Of a stretch of 62,546 nucleotides of DNA, positions 41,399 to 48,441 are shown one piece after another. Position 1 is the stretch's first letter. Each line of letters opens with the position of its first letter. The stretch lies in IMG/VR virus record IMGVR_UViG_3300010158_000072, positions 1 through 62,546 of that record; one strand, given 5' to 3'. The stretch comes from a virus. The position numbers were made by a program, and so were the translations under genes. Under the pieces are notes generated by a model. It worked only from the letters and a program-made list of their open reading frames with translations. It was not told where the DNA came from and made no database searches.

Positions 41399-42590
41399 GA
41401 TTTAACTCCAATTTTCCGATAAGGTAAGGTTGTGATCTTAACATTGAGTAGAATTGATATTTTTTATTTATCTTTTCAAATCGTTTTTCTTTTGATTCGC
41501 GATACTCTTTCAAAAACCCTTCAGTCGTATGAGTTCCAACTACAGTCTCATACAGTTTAAATTCTGGGTTTTTTATCGTTGGTTTAGGTCCAGCATACGT
41601 TTGTGGATTCCAATCTGGATATATCATCGAACTAAAACTTCTTTCCAGCATAATAGCTGAGGAATGAATAGGTTTTACCGAGTTATGATTTTTAAGCTCT
41701 TCTCTACTTTGTGTAAAAAATTCGTAGTATTTTCTATCGGTTTCTAGTCGCTTTTTAATGATATGGGATTGCTTGATTGGAATCAAAGGCATATCTCTTG
41801 ACCAAAAAAAATCTTCTGTAGTATAAGTTGCTGCAAATTCGCGTAGATTGAGCGATGCTGTTGTGACCATTGTTTGGTCAGTAAAATGAAAAAATAAAGA
41901 GTTGTTTTTGATATGCAAAGCAGGTTTTTCCATACCGCGCACGATGCACATAGAGTTTTTGTCTTTTGATCTTTCATAGTTGGTTGTATAAAATAATTGC
42001 CACCATTGATTGTTTGGTCCCATAGATGATGAGATTCGTGGGTATTGATGTTTGATTCTACCATTATTTCCAATGATTGTATATTTGCCTGTTGAAAGCT
42101 GATCGTGCAGAAGATCGGATGCATCAACGATAGTGATTTTTGTTTTTGGACTTAATTCCAACACTTTCTTGAGCATTGGTAAAGCAGCAAGTTCGTACTC
42201 AAGCAAAATTTGAAATTCGTTGTCTCTCAACATATCTGCTCGGTCAAGATTTTTTGTCATTTTATGAAGATTTGCAACTTGGATTTCGTCAATGAATATA
42301 TTGTTTTTTAGAAATGACCATAGAACTTGTGTTGAATCGCTACCACCAGAGAAAGCAAGAACCACATACTTGTACTTGTCTCGTATCTGTTGGGCTCTGA
42401 TTTTGTATAGTAGACCAATATCGAAATCTGGTTCTGCCATCCAATCGCATTTTTCAAACACATCATTATTGTAATAGTATTTAAGTTTTACATCATAATC
42501 TTGACGAATTAGCGCATAATCAAATGCGTCTTCGCGAGTAAAAAATCGTTTGTCGTCGTATACATAAAACCCACAATGCAGATGATTCAT
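41388..42590 (-). CDS. PP-loop ATPase family protein (copy 2)
   Basis: Residues 81-87 are SGGSDST after YVVLAF. The preceding segment (YDDKRFFTREDAFDYA, YYNNDVFEKCDW, RAQQIRDKYKYV) and the end (KKYQFYSMLRSQPYLIG) match the 38195-39253 protein, so the two are paralogues. At 400 aa this one is about 50 residues longer. Like its partner it probably activates a substrate by adenylation. It runs on the minus strand and overlaps the Bug-type gene by 11 nt. Confidence 0.82.
   Translation of the reverse strand: MNHLHCGFYVYDDKRFFTREDAFDYALIRQDYDVKLKYYYNNDVFEKCDWMAEPDFDIGLLYKIRAQQIRDKYKYVVLAFSGGSDSTQVLWSFLKNNIFIDEIQVANLHKMTKNLDRADMLRDNEFQILLEYELAALPMLKKVLELSPKTKITIVDASDLLHDQLSTGKYTIIGNNGRIKHQYPRISSSMGPNNQWWQLFYTTNYERSKDKNSMCIVRGMEKPALHIKNNSLFFHFTDQTMVTTASLNLREFAATYTTEDFFWSRDMPLIPIKQSHIIKKRLETDRKYYEFFTQSREELKNHNSVKPIHSSAIMLERSFSSMIYPDWNPQTYAGPKPTIKNPEFKLYETVVGTHTTEGFLKEYRESKEKRFEKINKKYQFYSMLRSQPYLIGKLELNHAS
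41465..41472 (-). promoter_or_regulatory. Possible intragenic late promoter (GATAAATA, minus strand)
   Basis: The minus strand reads GATAAATAA inside the end of the second PP-loop gene, 67-74 nt upstream of the Bug-type gene start. Position and form agree with the intergenic late promoters. Confidence 0.4.
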
Positions 42591-42633
42591 GTTATATGAT
42601 TTCCTTATCTTGCAATTTCATAGTCTTATATAT

Positions 42634-42641
42634 GATAAATA
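42634..42641 (+). promoter_or_regulatory. Late promoter (GATAAATAG) before the 148-aa island gene
   Basis: GATAAATAG lies in the 78-bp divergent gap, 28-35 nt upstream of ATG 42669. AGGGAGA forms the ribosome site. It fits the NATAAATAG form. Confidence 0.7.
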
Positions 42642-42668
42642 GAATAAAGTCGAATAGGGAGAATTTTC

Positions 42669-43115
42669 ATGACCGACGCACCGGTAAAACTTGTATGGAT
42701 AATCACTGGCTTGGTTGATTATCATTGGAACGACATATATTTTCCGATAGATTCGCCAAATGCGCATGGTGTTGAATATGATGCTAGGGATGAGCTGCAA
42801 CGCATCGACCGTCGGGAAGGCTATTCAAAGGTCAATTTTGATCATGCGTTAATTCGTCAAAATAGAGAAACTATTGCACCAGAATTATTTGAAGGTTTTG
42901 AAGGTTGGACTAGAAGATATGCAGACGACAATACCAATTTAACCGTTGAAATTTATTTTCAAAATGCAAACTTAGCGATGGCTTACAACCAAAAAGTAAT
43001 TGAAGTCCGCGATAAACTGGAAGCAATTGAATTGAAGCCTAAGATTAATAAATACCAATTTTATTGGGCAATCCTTAACAGAAAAACAGGACAATTGTAT
43101 CTACAAAACGAGTGA
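42669..43115 (+). CDS. Unknown island protein, 148 aa
   Basis: The ATG follows AGGGAGA and a late promoter. The product starts MTDAPVKLVWIITGLVDYHW, has RDELQRIDRREGYSKV, and ends in a helix plus KYQFYWAILNRKTGQLYLQN. I do not recognise the family. It is the only plus-strand gene between two minus-strand blocks of the island, and it converges with a 2OG oxygenase 7 nt away. Confidence 0.65.
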   Translation: MTDAPVKLVWIITGLVDYHWNDIYFPIDSPNAHGVEYDARDELQRIDRREGYSKVNFDHALIRQNRETIAPELFEGFEGWTRRYADDNTNLTVEIYFQNANLAMAYNQKVIEVRDKLEAIELKPKINKYQFYWAILNRKTGQLYLQNE

Positions 43116-43122
43116 AACGATA

Positions 43123-43743
43123 TCATTGGAACTTTGGACCAAGCACCCATACGACAATAGATAAGCGTCTACCTTTAGTTACTGGCGCAACCCGATGGAT
43201 CAAAAAGGAAGGGAATAGAACAGCCCTTCCTTTTACTTTTGGTACTGTAATAGGATCATTTTCTTTACCGTCGTTAATTTGAAATTCACCACCCTCATAA
43301 TCATCATTTAACATCATAGTGAGTGATAGTTTGCGCGGTTCAATATCTAAGTTTCCTTTCGAATCACCAAGCGCCATATCCATATGCCAATCATATCGTC
43401 CTTCTCTGGTTGAATCATATGTTGTGTATTGAAATGTTGCGTAACCATTCAATTCATAACCATAATACATTTCATTGATTGACTGAATAATAAAATTCAA
43501 TCTATCAAATATCCACGCAGTTTCTGGTGTTCTGTTGTGAAATGCAATTTGTGATATTCTATGCTTTTCAACTTCAATCGGATCTGAAGATTCCATAATT
43601 GTGCTTTGTTGAACGCCTTGTGCATCACAATATTCAATGATAGCTTGGAGTTCTTCGTCGGTAAATGCGCCGTCCCAATAAGCCCAAGGTTCTGTCACTT
43701 TGGTTCGTTTATGCGGATCATTATAAATCGTTGTGTGCTTCAT
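43123..43743 (-). CDS. 2OG-Fe(II) oxygenase (prolyl-4-hydroxylase/PKHD-like)
   Basis: The 206-aa protein has the double-stranded beta-helix core of the superfamily. H120 and D122 in DWHMD and H183 in FLIHRVAPV bind iron. R192/R193 in KGRRLSIVVW binds 2-oxoglutarate. The GGEF turn and VKGRAVLFPSF are typical. These enzymes couple oxidation of a substrate to decarboxylation of 2-oxoglutarate. Related genes are common in aquatic T4-like phages but their targets are mostly unknown. Its start overlaps the stop of the next oxygenase. Confidence 0.88.
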   Translation of the reverse strand: MKHTTIYNDPHKRTKVTEPWAYWDGAFTDEELQAIIEYCDAQGVQQSTIMESSDPIEVEKHRISQIAFHNRTPETAWIFDRLNFIIQSINEMYYGYELNGYATFQYTTYDSTREGRYDWHMDMALGDSKGNLDIEPRKLSLTMMLNDDYEGGEFQINDGKENDPITVPKVKGRAVLFPSFLIHRVAPVTKGRRLSIVVWVLGPKFQ

Positions 43744-44423
43744 TAAAAGGTTCTCCAGTTACTTACGGGTTGCACACCCAATGGTTTTGCTGCTTTCTCT
43801 TTATACGTCATCAGAATATCGGCAGCAAGACATATTCGCATCTGATCTAAATTATTTGGCGTAAAACACCCAGTTTCCATCTGCTCTGATTGCCCTACTG
43901 TGTCGTGCGGTACGTTTGATGGAAAAACAAATAGCTGCCCTTCTTTCGGTTCTAGTTGCCATGTGTATGCATTGAATGCGTCCCAATGTGATGGGTTATT
44001 AAATTTGATGCATCCAGGAAATGGTTCATATCTATGCTCATAATTATAGAAGCGAATTGGCTTTGAGAAATCTTTTGGTATGTTAATGTAGTATGTAAAC
44101 GACATGTGAGCGTCACCATGACTATGCATAGGCGTCTGTCTGTTCTTGGTAATGTTCATCCAAGTTTTGACTAGATTAAATTCAAATACGTTTGGATCAA
44201 CGTAGAGTCTCGCAACGTATTGTCTAACCGAGTCTACAGCAAATTTGAATAGTGGTTCAAATGCAGGTTCGTGGTGAAGATTGACATGCCCAGTGTATTC
44301 ATTCGAGAATCCATCTGGTGACATATAATCGAAAATCTTGTCGTAGAAAACTTGCTTGAAATTGTCTTTGTCTGGATATTCAAATTCAGCTAGAAGTGTT
44401 GGAAATAAAATATGTTCTTTCAT
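43743..44423 (-). CDS. Putative 2OG-Fe(II) oxygenase (second type)
   Basis: The 226-aa protein resembles the Pfam family 2OG-FeII_Oxy_5. KTWMNITKNRQTPMHSHGD carries H102-x-D104, SFTYYINIP is the next strand, GQLFVFPSNVPHDTV supplies H173, and MRICLAADIL gives R196. The start LFPTLLAEFEYPD is also typical. It differs from the adjacent oxygenase, so the pair probably acts on different substrates or steps. It is 1 nt upstream-coupled to the smaller oxygenase and follows the Bug-type gene. Confidence 0.83.
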   Translation of the reverse strand: MKEHILFPTLLAEFEYPDKDNFKQVFYDKIFDYMSPDGFSNEYTGHVNLHHEPAFEPLFKFAVDSVRQYVARLYVDPNVFEFNLVKTWMNITKNRQTPMHSHGDAHMSFTYYINIPKDFSKPIRFYNYEHRYEPFPGCIKFNNPSHWDAFNAYTWQLEPKEGQLFVFPSNVPHDTVGQSEQMETGCFTPNNLDQMRICLAADILMTYKEKAAKPLGVQPVSNWRTF

Positions 44424-44424
44424 A

Positions 44425-45387
44425 TCACTTCACCTTATAAATCTGTTTGAGACTATTGAGCGTTTCTATACCTACTGGAGTTTTTATCATGGTTTCCATA
44501 TCAGCACCGCTGATTGCATTGATATCTATGTTTGCACGGCGAGCGTCTTCCACATATTCAGCATCTACCATTACTTTTGAGAACGCATTGCGTAGTTCAT
44601 CTATGCGTGATTTTGGCACGCCAGGTGGTGCTACGAATGGGCGCAACATTATGAACTGGGATTCAAAAGCATGAAGGAGCTTTCTGTCTTTATCGTCTGT
44701 TATATATTCAGCCAGTGCTGGAACTTCCTTATATTCTGGTAGACGGGCCGTACCGTTGCCAAACTGGAGCGTTGGATAGATGCCGCTGCCTGACTGTAAC
44801 CAGTTGGGCTTTTGCGTTTTGATACCAATCAAGCTATAGATAACCGCATCCACTTCCTTGCGCTCAAGCGCGAGACGGTTAGCACCGGTCGTTGGATAAC
44901 CACCGACAATCTTGAAATTGGTGCCAAGCATTCTGTTGACAAACAAAGCCATGTTGCCTGATGTGGCACCCTCAGCACCTACAACGAAGTCTGACCGAAA
45001 CTTCGGTTCATTGGCCCATAGAATAACAGCATCCTTGCGGCCGTCTGCTACTGATCCAATCCAGTTGAAATGGTTAGGGTCAAACTGAACTCCCTCACCA
45101 CCTAATAGCCCTACAAACGGAATCTCTTTATAGACGATGCCGATAACGCTACCATCTCTCGGCGCAATATTGTATAGGTAATTGGCTGCAACTAAGCTCG
45201 CAGCGCCTGGCATGGATTGGATAGTTATAGTAGGATTGTCTGGTAAGTATTTACCGAGATGCCTGGATAGAATCCGAGCGTTGATATTATAACTATCGTC
45301 ATTGGATGGAGTGATTATTTTTAGTTCAGACGCCGCAGCCGCAAGCGAAATGAAGCCAATAAAGAGCATTACAATCAAACGAATCAT
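44425..45387 (-). CDS. Secreted TctC/Bug-family periplasmic binding protein (second)
   Basis: A signal peptide (MIRLIVMLFIGFISLAAAA, cut before SELKII) precedes a classical Bug/TctC body of about 300 residues. Family blocks are ITIQSMPGAASLVAANYLY, NIAPRDGSVIGIVYKE, WANEPKFRSDFVVGAEGATS and FVAPPGVPKSRIDELRNAF. In Proteobacteria these bind di- or tricarboxylates and related acids for TTT transporters. The membrane subunits TctA/TctB are not in the window, so the phage would depend on host ones. By eye its codons look more GC-rich than the adjacent oxygenases. It is the first gene of the minus block and is divergent from gp13. Confidence 0.88.
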   Translation of the reverse strand: MIRLIVMLFIGFISLAAAASELKIITPSNDDSYNINARILSRHLGKYLPDNPTITIQSMPGAASLVAANYLYNIAPRDGSVIGIVYKEIPFVGLLGGEGVQFDPNHFNWIGSVADGRKDAVILWANEPKFRSDFVVGAEGATSGNMALFVNRMLGTNFKIVGGYPTTGANRLALERKEVDAVIYSLIGIKTQKPNWLQSGSGIYPTLQFGNGTARLPEYKEVPALAEYITDDKDRKLLHAFESQFIMLRPFVAPPGVPKSRIDELRNAFSKVMVDAEYVEDARRANIDINAISGADMETMIKTPVGIETLNSLKQIYKVK

Positions 45388-45415
45388 ATCACTATATAGA
45401 CTAAATAGTCAAGAA

Positions 45416-45423
45416 CATAAATA
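45416..45423 (+). promoter_or_regulatory. Late promoter (CATAAATAG) for the neck-terminase operon
   Basis: CATAAATAG lies in the 59-bp gap between the divergent Bug gene and gp13, 24-31 nt before the ATG. CTCGGAG serves as ribosome site. Confidence 0.75.
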
Positions 45424-45446
45424 GTAGAACTAACTCGGAGTGATAA

Positions 45447-46190
45447 ATGGCTATTCCAGCATCAAGACAGGAATTCAAAGACTATATCCTGCGCCGCCTC
45501 GGAGCGCCAGTTATTGATATCAATGTGGATGACGAGCAGGTTGAGGATCGTATCGACGACGCTATTGCGAAATACCGCGATTACCACTATGATGGCACTG
45601 AACATGTTCTGTATAAGCACATAGTTACGCCTACCGACATTACCAATCGCTATCTTACACTCCCAGAAAGCATTATCGGCGTAACCCGTATCTTTGATCT
45701 CGGCGATAGCTATAGCACGACCAGTATGTTCAATGTGCGATATCAGCTTCACCTGAACGAACTATTCAATATTACCAGCGTATCGGTAGCACCATATGTT
45801 ATGGCTATGCGCCATATTGAGACGCTAGAAGAAATCTTCGTCGGTAAGAAACCACTTAGATTTAATCGCCACACCAATACGCTTCATATCGACATGGCAT
45901 GGGCTACTGACGTACAGCCAGGATATACGATTATCGTGGATGGATATGCAAGTTTGGACCCAAACACATATACCGACGTGTGGAATGATTCGTGGCTAAA
46001 GCAGTACGCGACCGCGCTTGTGAAGCGCCAGTGGGGTGAGAATCTAAAGCTATATGAAGGTATGCAGCTTCCTGGTGGTATCACATTCAACGGGCAGAAG
46101 ATTTGGGAAGAAGCAAACGACATGATAACAACGATGGAAACGTCACTCATTAACGATTATAGCTTGCCCGTTACGGATATGATCGGCTAA
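45447..46190 (+). CDS. gp13: Neck protein gp13
   Basis: The 247-aa product starts ASRQEFKDYILRRLGAPVIDIN and VDDEQVEDRIDDAIAKYRDY, the usual start of gp13. It continues with SIIGVTRIFDLGD and the end WLKQYATALVKRQWGENLK, PGGITFNGQKIWEEA. T4 gp13 has 309 residues. It forms the neck between portal and tail with gp14. Start of the T4-ordered series 13 to 20. Confidence 0.94.
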   Translation: MAIPASRQEFKDYILRRLGAPVIDINVDDEQVEDRIDDAIAKYRDYHYDGTEHVLYKHIVTPTDITNRYLTLPESIIGVTRIFDLGDSYSTTSMFNVRYQLHLNELFNITSVSVAPYVMAMRHIETLEEIFVGKKPLRFNRHTNTLHIDMAWATDVQPGYTIIVDGYASLDPNTYTDVWNDSWLKQYATALVKRQWGENLKLYEGMQLPGGITFNGQKIWEEANDMITTMETSLINDYSLPVTDMIG

Positions 46191-46192
46191 GG

Positions 46193-47026
46193 ATGACAAC
46201 AAACAAATACTTCCGACCATTCACATACGGGCGTCAGCAGGATCTTGCTGAGGATCTTATCGTGCAAGCGATTAAGATTTATGGTCTGGATATAAAGTAT
46301 TTGCCACGCACTCTTCGCAACGTCGATCCTCTTCTAGGTGAAGACCCAACATCGACGTTTGACGACGCGGTGGATATTGAGGTCTATGTCAAGAATGTCC
46401 AGGGTTTCGAAGGTGAGGGAGATTTTCTATCCAAGTTTAATCTTCAGATCAACGACTCCATCACATTTACGATGGCTCGTAAGCGTTGGAATCAAATCAC
46501 AACCGAGAAGCTCATAACGGAAGTTGGCTATAATTATCAGGTAGAATCCGCTGATACTAACTCTTGGGGCAATACACAGTGTATTATGCTTGAAGCAGGT
46601 AATGGTAATAATTATAGCATTACGACACCTCGCCCATTTGAAGGTGACTGGATCTATTTTCCACTGAATAAGAAGCTATACGAAATCAAGTTTGTTGAAC
46701 ACGAAGCCATTTTCTATCAGCACGGTAAACTTTACACATATGATTTGAATTGCGAACTCGTGGATCGTATTGGTCCAGATTCGATTGCTACAGGTAATAC
46801 CGCCATCGACGCGATTGGTACGCGCTACGATCAGAATATTCTCCAGTACCAGACTATGTTGGAAGATGGCACTTATCTGCTAAACGAAGATGGCGGATTC
46901 ATGTTGAATGAATATCGTGTCGAGGTACAGACAATTACAGCCAATAATGAATACTTCACTCAGAAATCGTTGGATTATCTTGACTTCAGCGAACGTAATC
47001 CATTCTCAGAGGTTGATAGATACTAA
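46193..47026 (+). CDS. gp14: Neck protein gp14
   Basis: The 277-aa product has the gp14 start YFRPFTYGRQQDLAEDLIVQ, AIKIYGLDIKYLPRT, then DDAVDIEVYVKNVQGFEGEG and RPFEGDWIYFPLNKKLYEIK. It joins gp13 at the head-tail connector. TAATG overlap with gp15. Confidence 0.94.
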   Translation: MTTNKYFRPFTYGRQQDLAEDLIVQAIKIYGLDIKYLPRTLRNVDPLLGEDPTSTFDDAVDIEVYVKNVQGFEGEGDFLSKFNLQINDSITFTMARKRWNQITTEKLITEVGYNYQVESADTNSWGNTQCIMLEAGNGNNYSITTPRPFEGDWIYFPLNKKLYEIKFVEHEAIFYQHGKLYTYDLNCELVDRIGPDSIATGNTAIDAIGTRYDQNILQYQTMLEDGTYLLNEDGGFMLNEYRVEVQTITANNEYFTQKSLDYLDFSERNPFSEVDRY

Positions 47027-47898
47027 TGTTCGGATCACAGTTTTACCACCAGTCACTGCGTAAATATGTTATCATGTTTGGTAACATGTTCAACGATATC
47101 GTGGTCAAGCAATACAATCGCGATGGAACAACTGCATCAGCTATCGCAGTTCCTATTGCGTATGGTCCAAAAGAAAAATTTCTAGTTCGTACACAACAAG
47201 ATCCTAACTTAGATCAGCAAATTTCAATCCAATTGCCTCGTCTTGCATTTGAAATGACAACCCTAAACTATGACGGCACACGTCGTTTTAATAGCAAAGG
47301 CAAAAATGTAGTTATTGTTTCAGATAATAACAAAGCCGATTACCAGCATATGCCTGTGCCGTATGATATGACATTCAATCTCTATGCGTATGTGCGTAAC
47401 GCGGACGATGGCGCGCAGGTCCTTGAACAGATTGTACCATATTTTGGACCAGAGTGGACAAACACCGTCAAGATTATTCCTGGTATGAATTTATCAATTG
47501 ATATTCCTACCGTACTAAACACGGTGTCGATTGAAGATACATATGATGGTAGCTTTGAGAATCGTCGTGCTATCATTTATACGATGGATTTTACAGTCAA
47601 AGGATACTTCTACGGACCAGTTCGTCGCCAGGGAGTTATCAAACGCGCACAAGTCGATTTTGGTGTGGTTGCAAATACTGCTGGCAAAATTACGTTGGAC
47701 GATGTTGCTCGCACCGGTCGCAGTTCTCGTGTTGTTATAACTCCAGGACTTCTTGCAAATGGATCTCCAACAACAAACAGCGCAGCTTCTATACCATACT
47801 CACAGATTTCTGCAAATTCAGCTTATGGGTTTGCATCAAATAATTTCTTCTACATTGATGGATTGAAATATAACCCAAGAACAGGTAATGATGAGTGA
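47026..47898 (+). CDS. gp15: Tail sheath stabiliser/tail completion gp15
   Basis: The 290-aa product is close in length to T4 gp15 (272). It starts FGSQFYHQSLRKYVIMFGNM and has PIAYGPKEKFLVR, QLPRLAFEMTTLNYDG and PYDMTFNLYAYVRNADDG. gp15 forms the ring ending the tail at the head side. It overlaps the gp16 start by 11 nt. Confidence 0.94.
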   Translation: MFGSQFYHQSLRKYVIMFGNMFNDIVVKQYNRDGTTASAIAVPIAYGPKEKFLVRTQQDPNLDQQISIQLPRLAFEMTTLNYDGTRRFNSKGKNVVIVSDNNKADYQHMPVPYDMTFNLYAYVRNADDGAQVLEQIVPYFGPEWTNTVKIIPGMNLSIDIPTVLNTVSIEDTYDGSFENRRAIIYTMDFTVKGYFYGPVRRQGVIKRAQVDFGVVANTAGKITLDDVARTGRSSRVVITPGLLANGSPTTNSAASIPYSQISANSAYGFASNNFFYIDGLKYNPRTGNDE

Positions 47899-48295
47899 CA
47901 AAACAATATTTGAGCAGAGTATAGAATCTGCACTAAATTTACCGATCAACTCACCACCAATGGTGCAACCGTTGAAACCAATTGCTGTTGATTCTGATCT
48001 TGATAGTGATTTTGCTACCGCTCGAAACAATCTTCATCAAATCATCAATCAGGGTAGCGACGCTTTGGAAGAAGCTCTTATTGTAGCCAAAACATCTGAA
48101 CATCCGCGAGCATTTGAAGTGGTTGGTCAGCTAATCAAAACGCTTGTCGATGCTAACAAAGACCTCCTTGACATTCAGAAAAAGTTAAAAGAGTTAAAGC
48201 GCGTTGATGAAAAAGATGTGCCACAAACAATTAATAATTCGATTTTTGTCGGTAGCACATCTGAGCTACAACAACTAATCAACGGGAGAAAGTGA
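47888..48295 (+). CDS. gp16: Terminase small subunit gp16
   Basis: The 135-aa protein has the gp16 core DFATARNNLHQIINQGSDAL, EEALIVAKTSEHPRAFEVVG, QLIKTLVDANKDLLDIQKKL, with an NSIFVGSTSELQQLI end. gp16 recognises concatemeric DNA and stimulates gp17. Start may be ATG 47888 or the next codon. Confidence 0.92.
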   Translation: MMSDKTIFEQSIESALNLPINSPPMVQPLKPIAVDSDLDSDFATARNNLHQIINQGSDALEEALIVAKTSEHPRAFEVVGQLIKTLVDANKDLLDIQKKLKELKRVDEKDVPQTINNSIFVGSTSELQQLINGRK

Positions 48296-48441
48296 TGTTA
48301 AAGAAAATCTTACAGGACACCCTATTAAATTCTAATCTTGTTCTCCCTCCACCAGTTCAAACTGGCACTAAAAAAGAGCCAACAATTGAAGAGCTAAAGG
48401 CTAGAGAAGCTGCCGCACCTAAAAAGAATAAGGTAAGATGA
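48295..48441 (+). CDS. Small protein between the terminase genes, 48 aa
   Basis: The frame begins with ATG 48295 overlapping the gp16 stop (TGATG) and ends with TGA overlapping the gp17 start (ATGA). The basic product is MLKKILQDTLLNSNLVLPPP... ending KKNKVR. Seamless coupling on both sides supports translation. No family is recognised; it may assist the terminase or only keep ribosomes on the message. Confidence 0.7.
   Translation: MLKKILQDTLLNSNLVLPPPVQTGTKKEPTIEELKAREAAAPKKNKVR

Noticed and set aside
43048-43055. AATAAATA motif on the plus strand
   Set aside because: It lies inside a CDS near its end and no plus-strand gene starts downstream; it encodes INKY and is probably chance.
45400-45411. 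Small GACTA/TAGTC inverted repeat in the gp13 upstream gap
   Set aside because: Only five base pairs with a two-base loop; too weak to call an operator or terminator.
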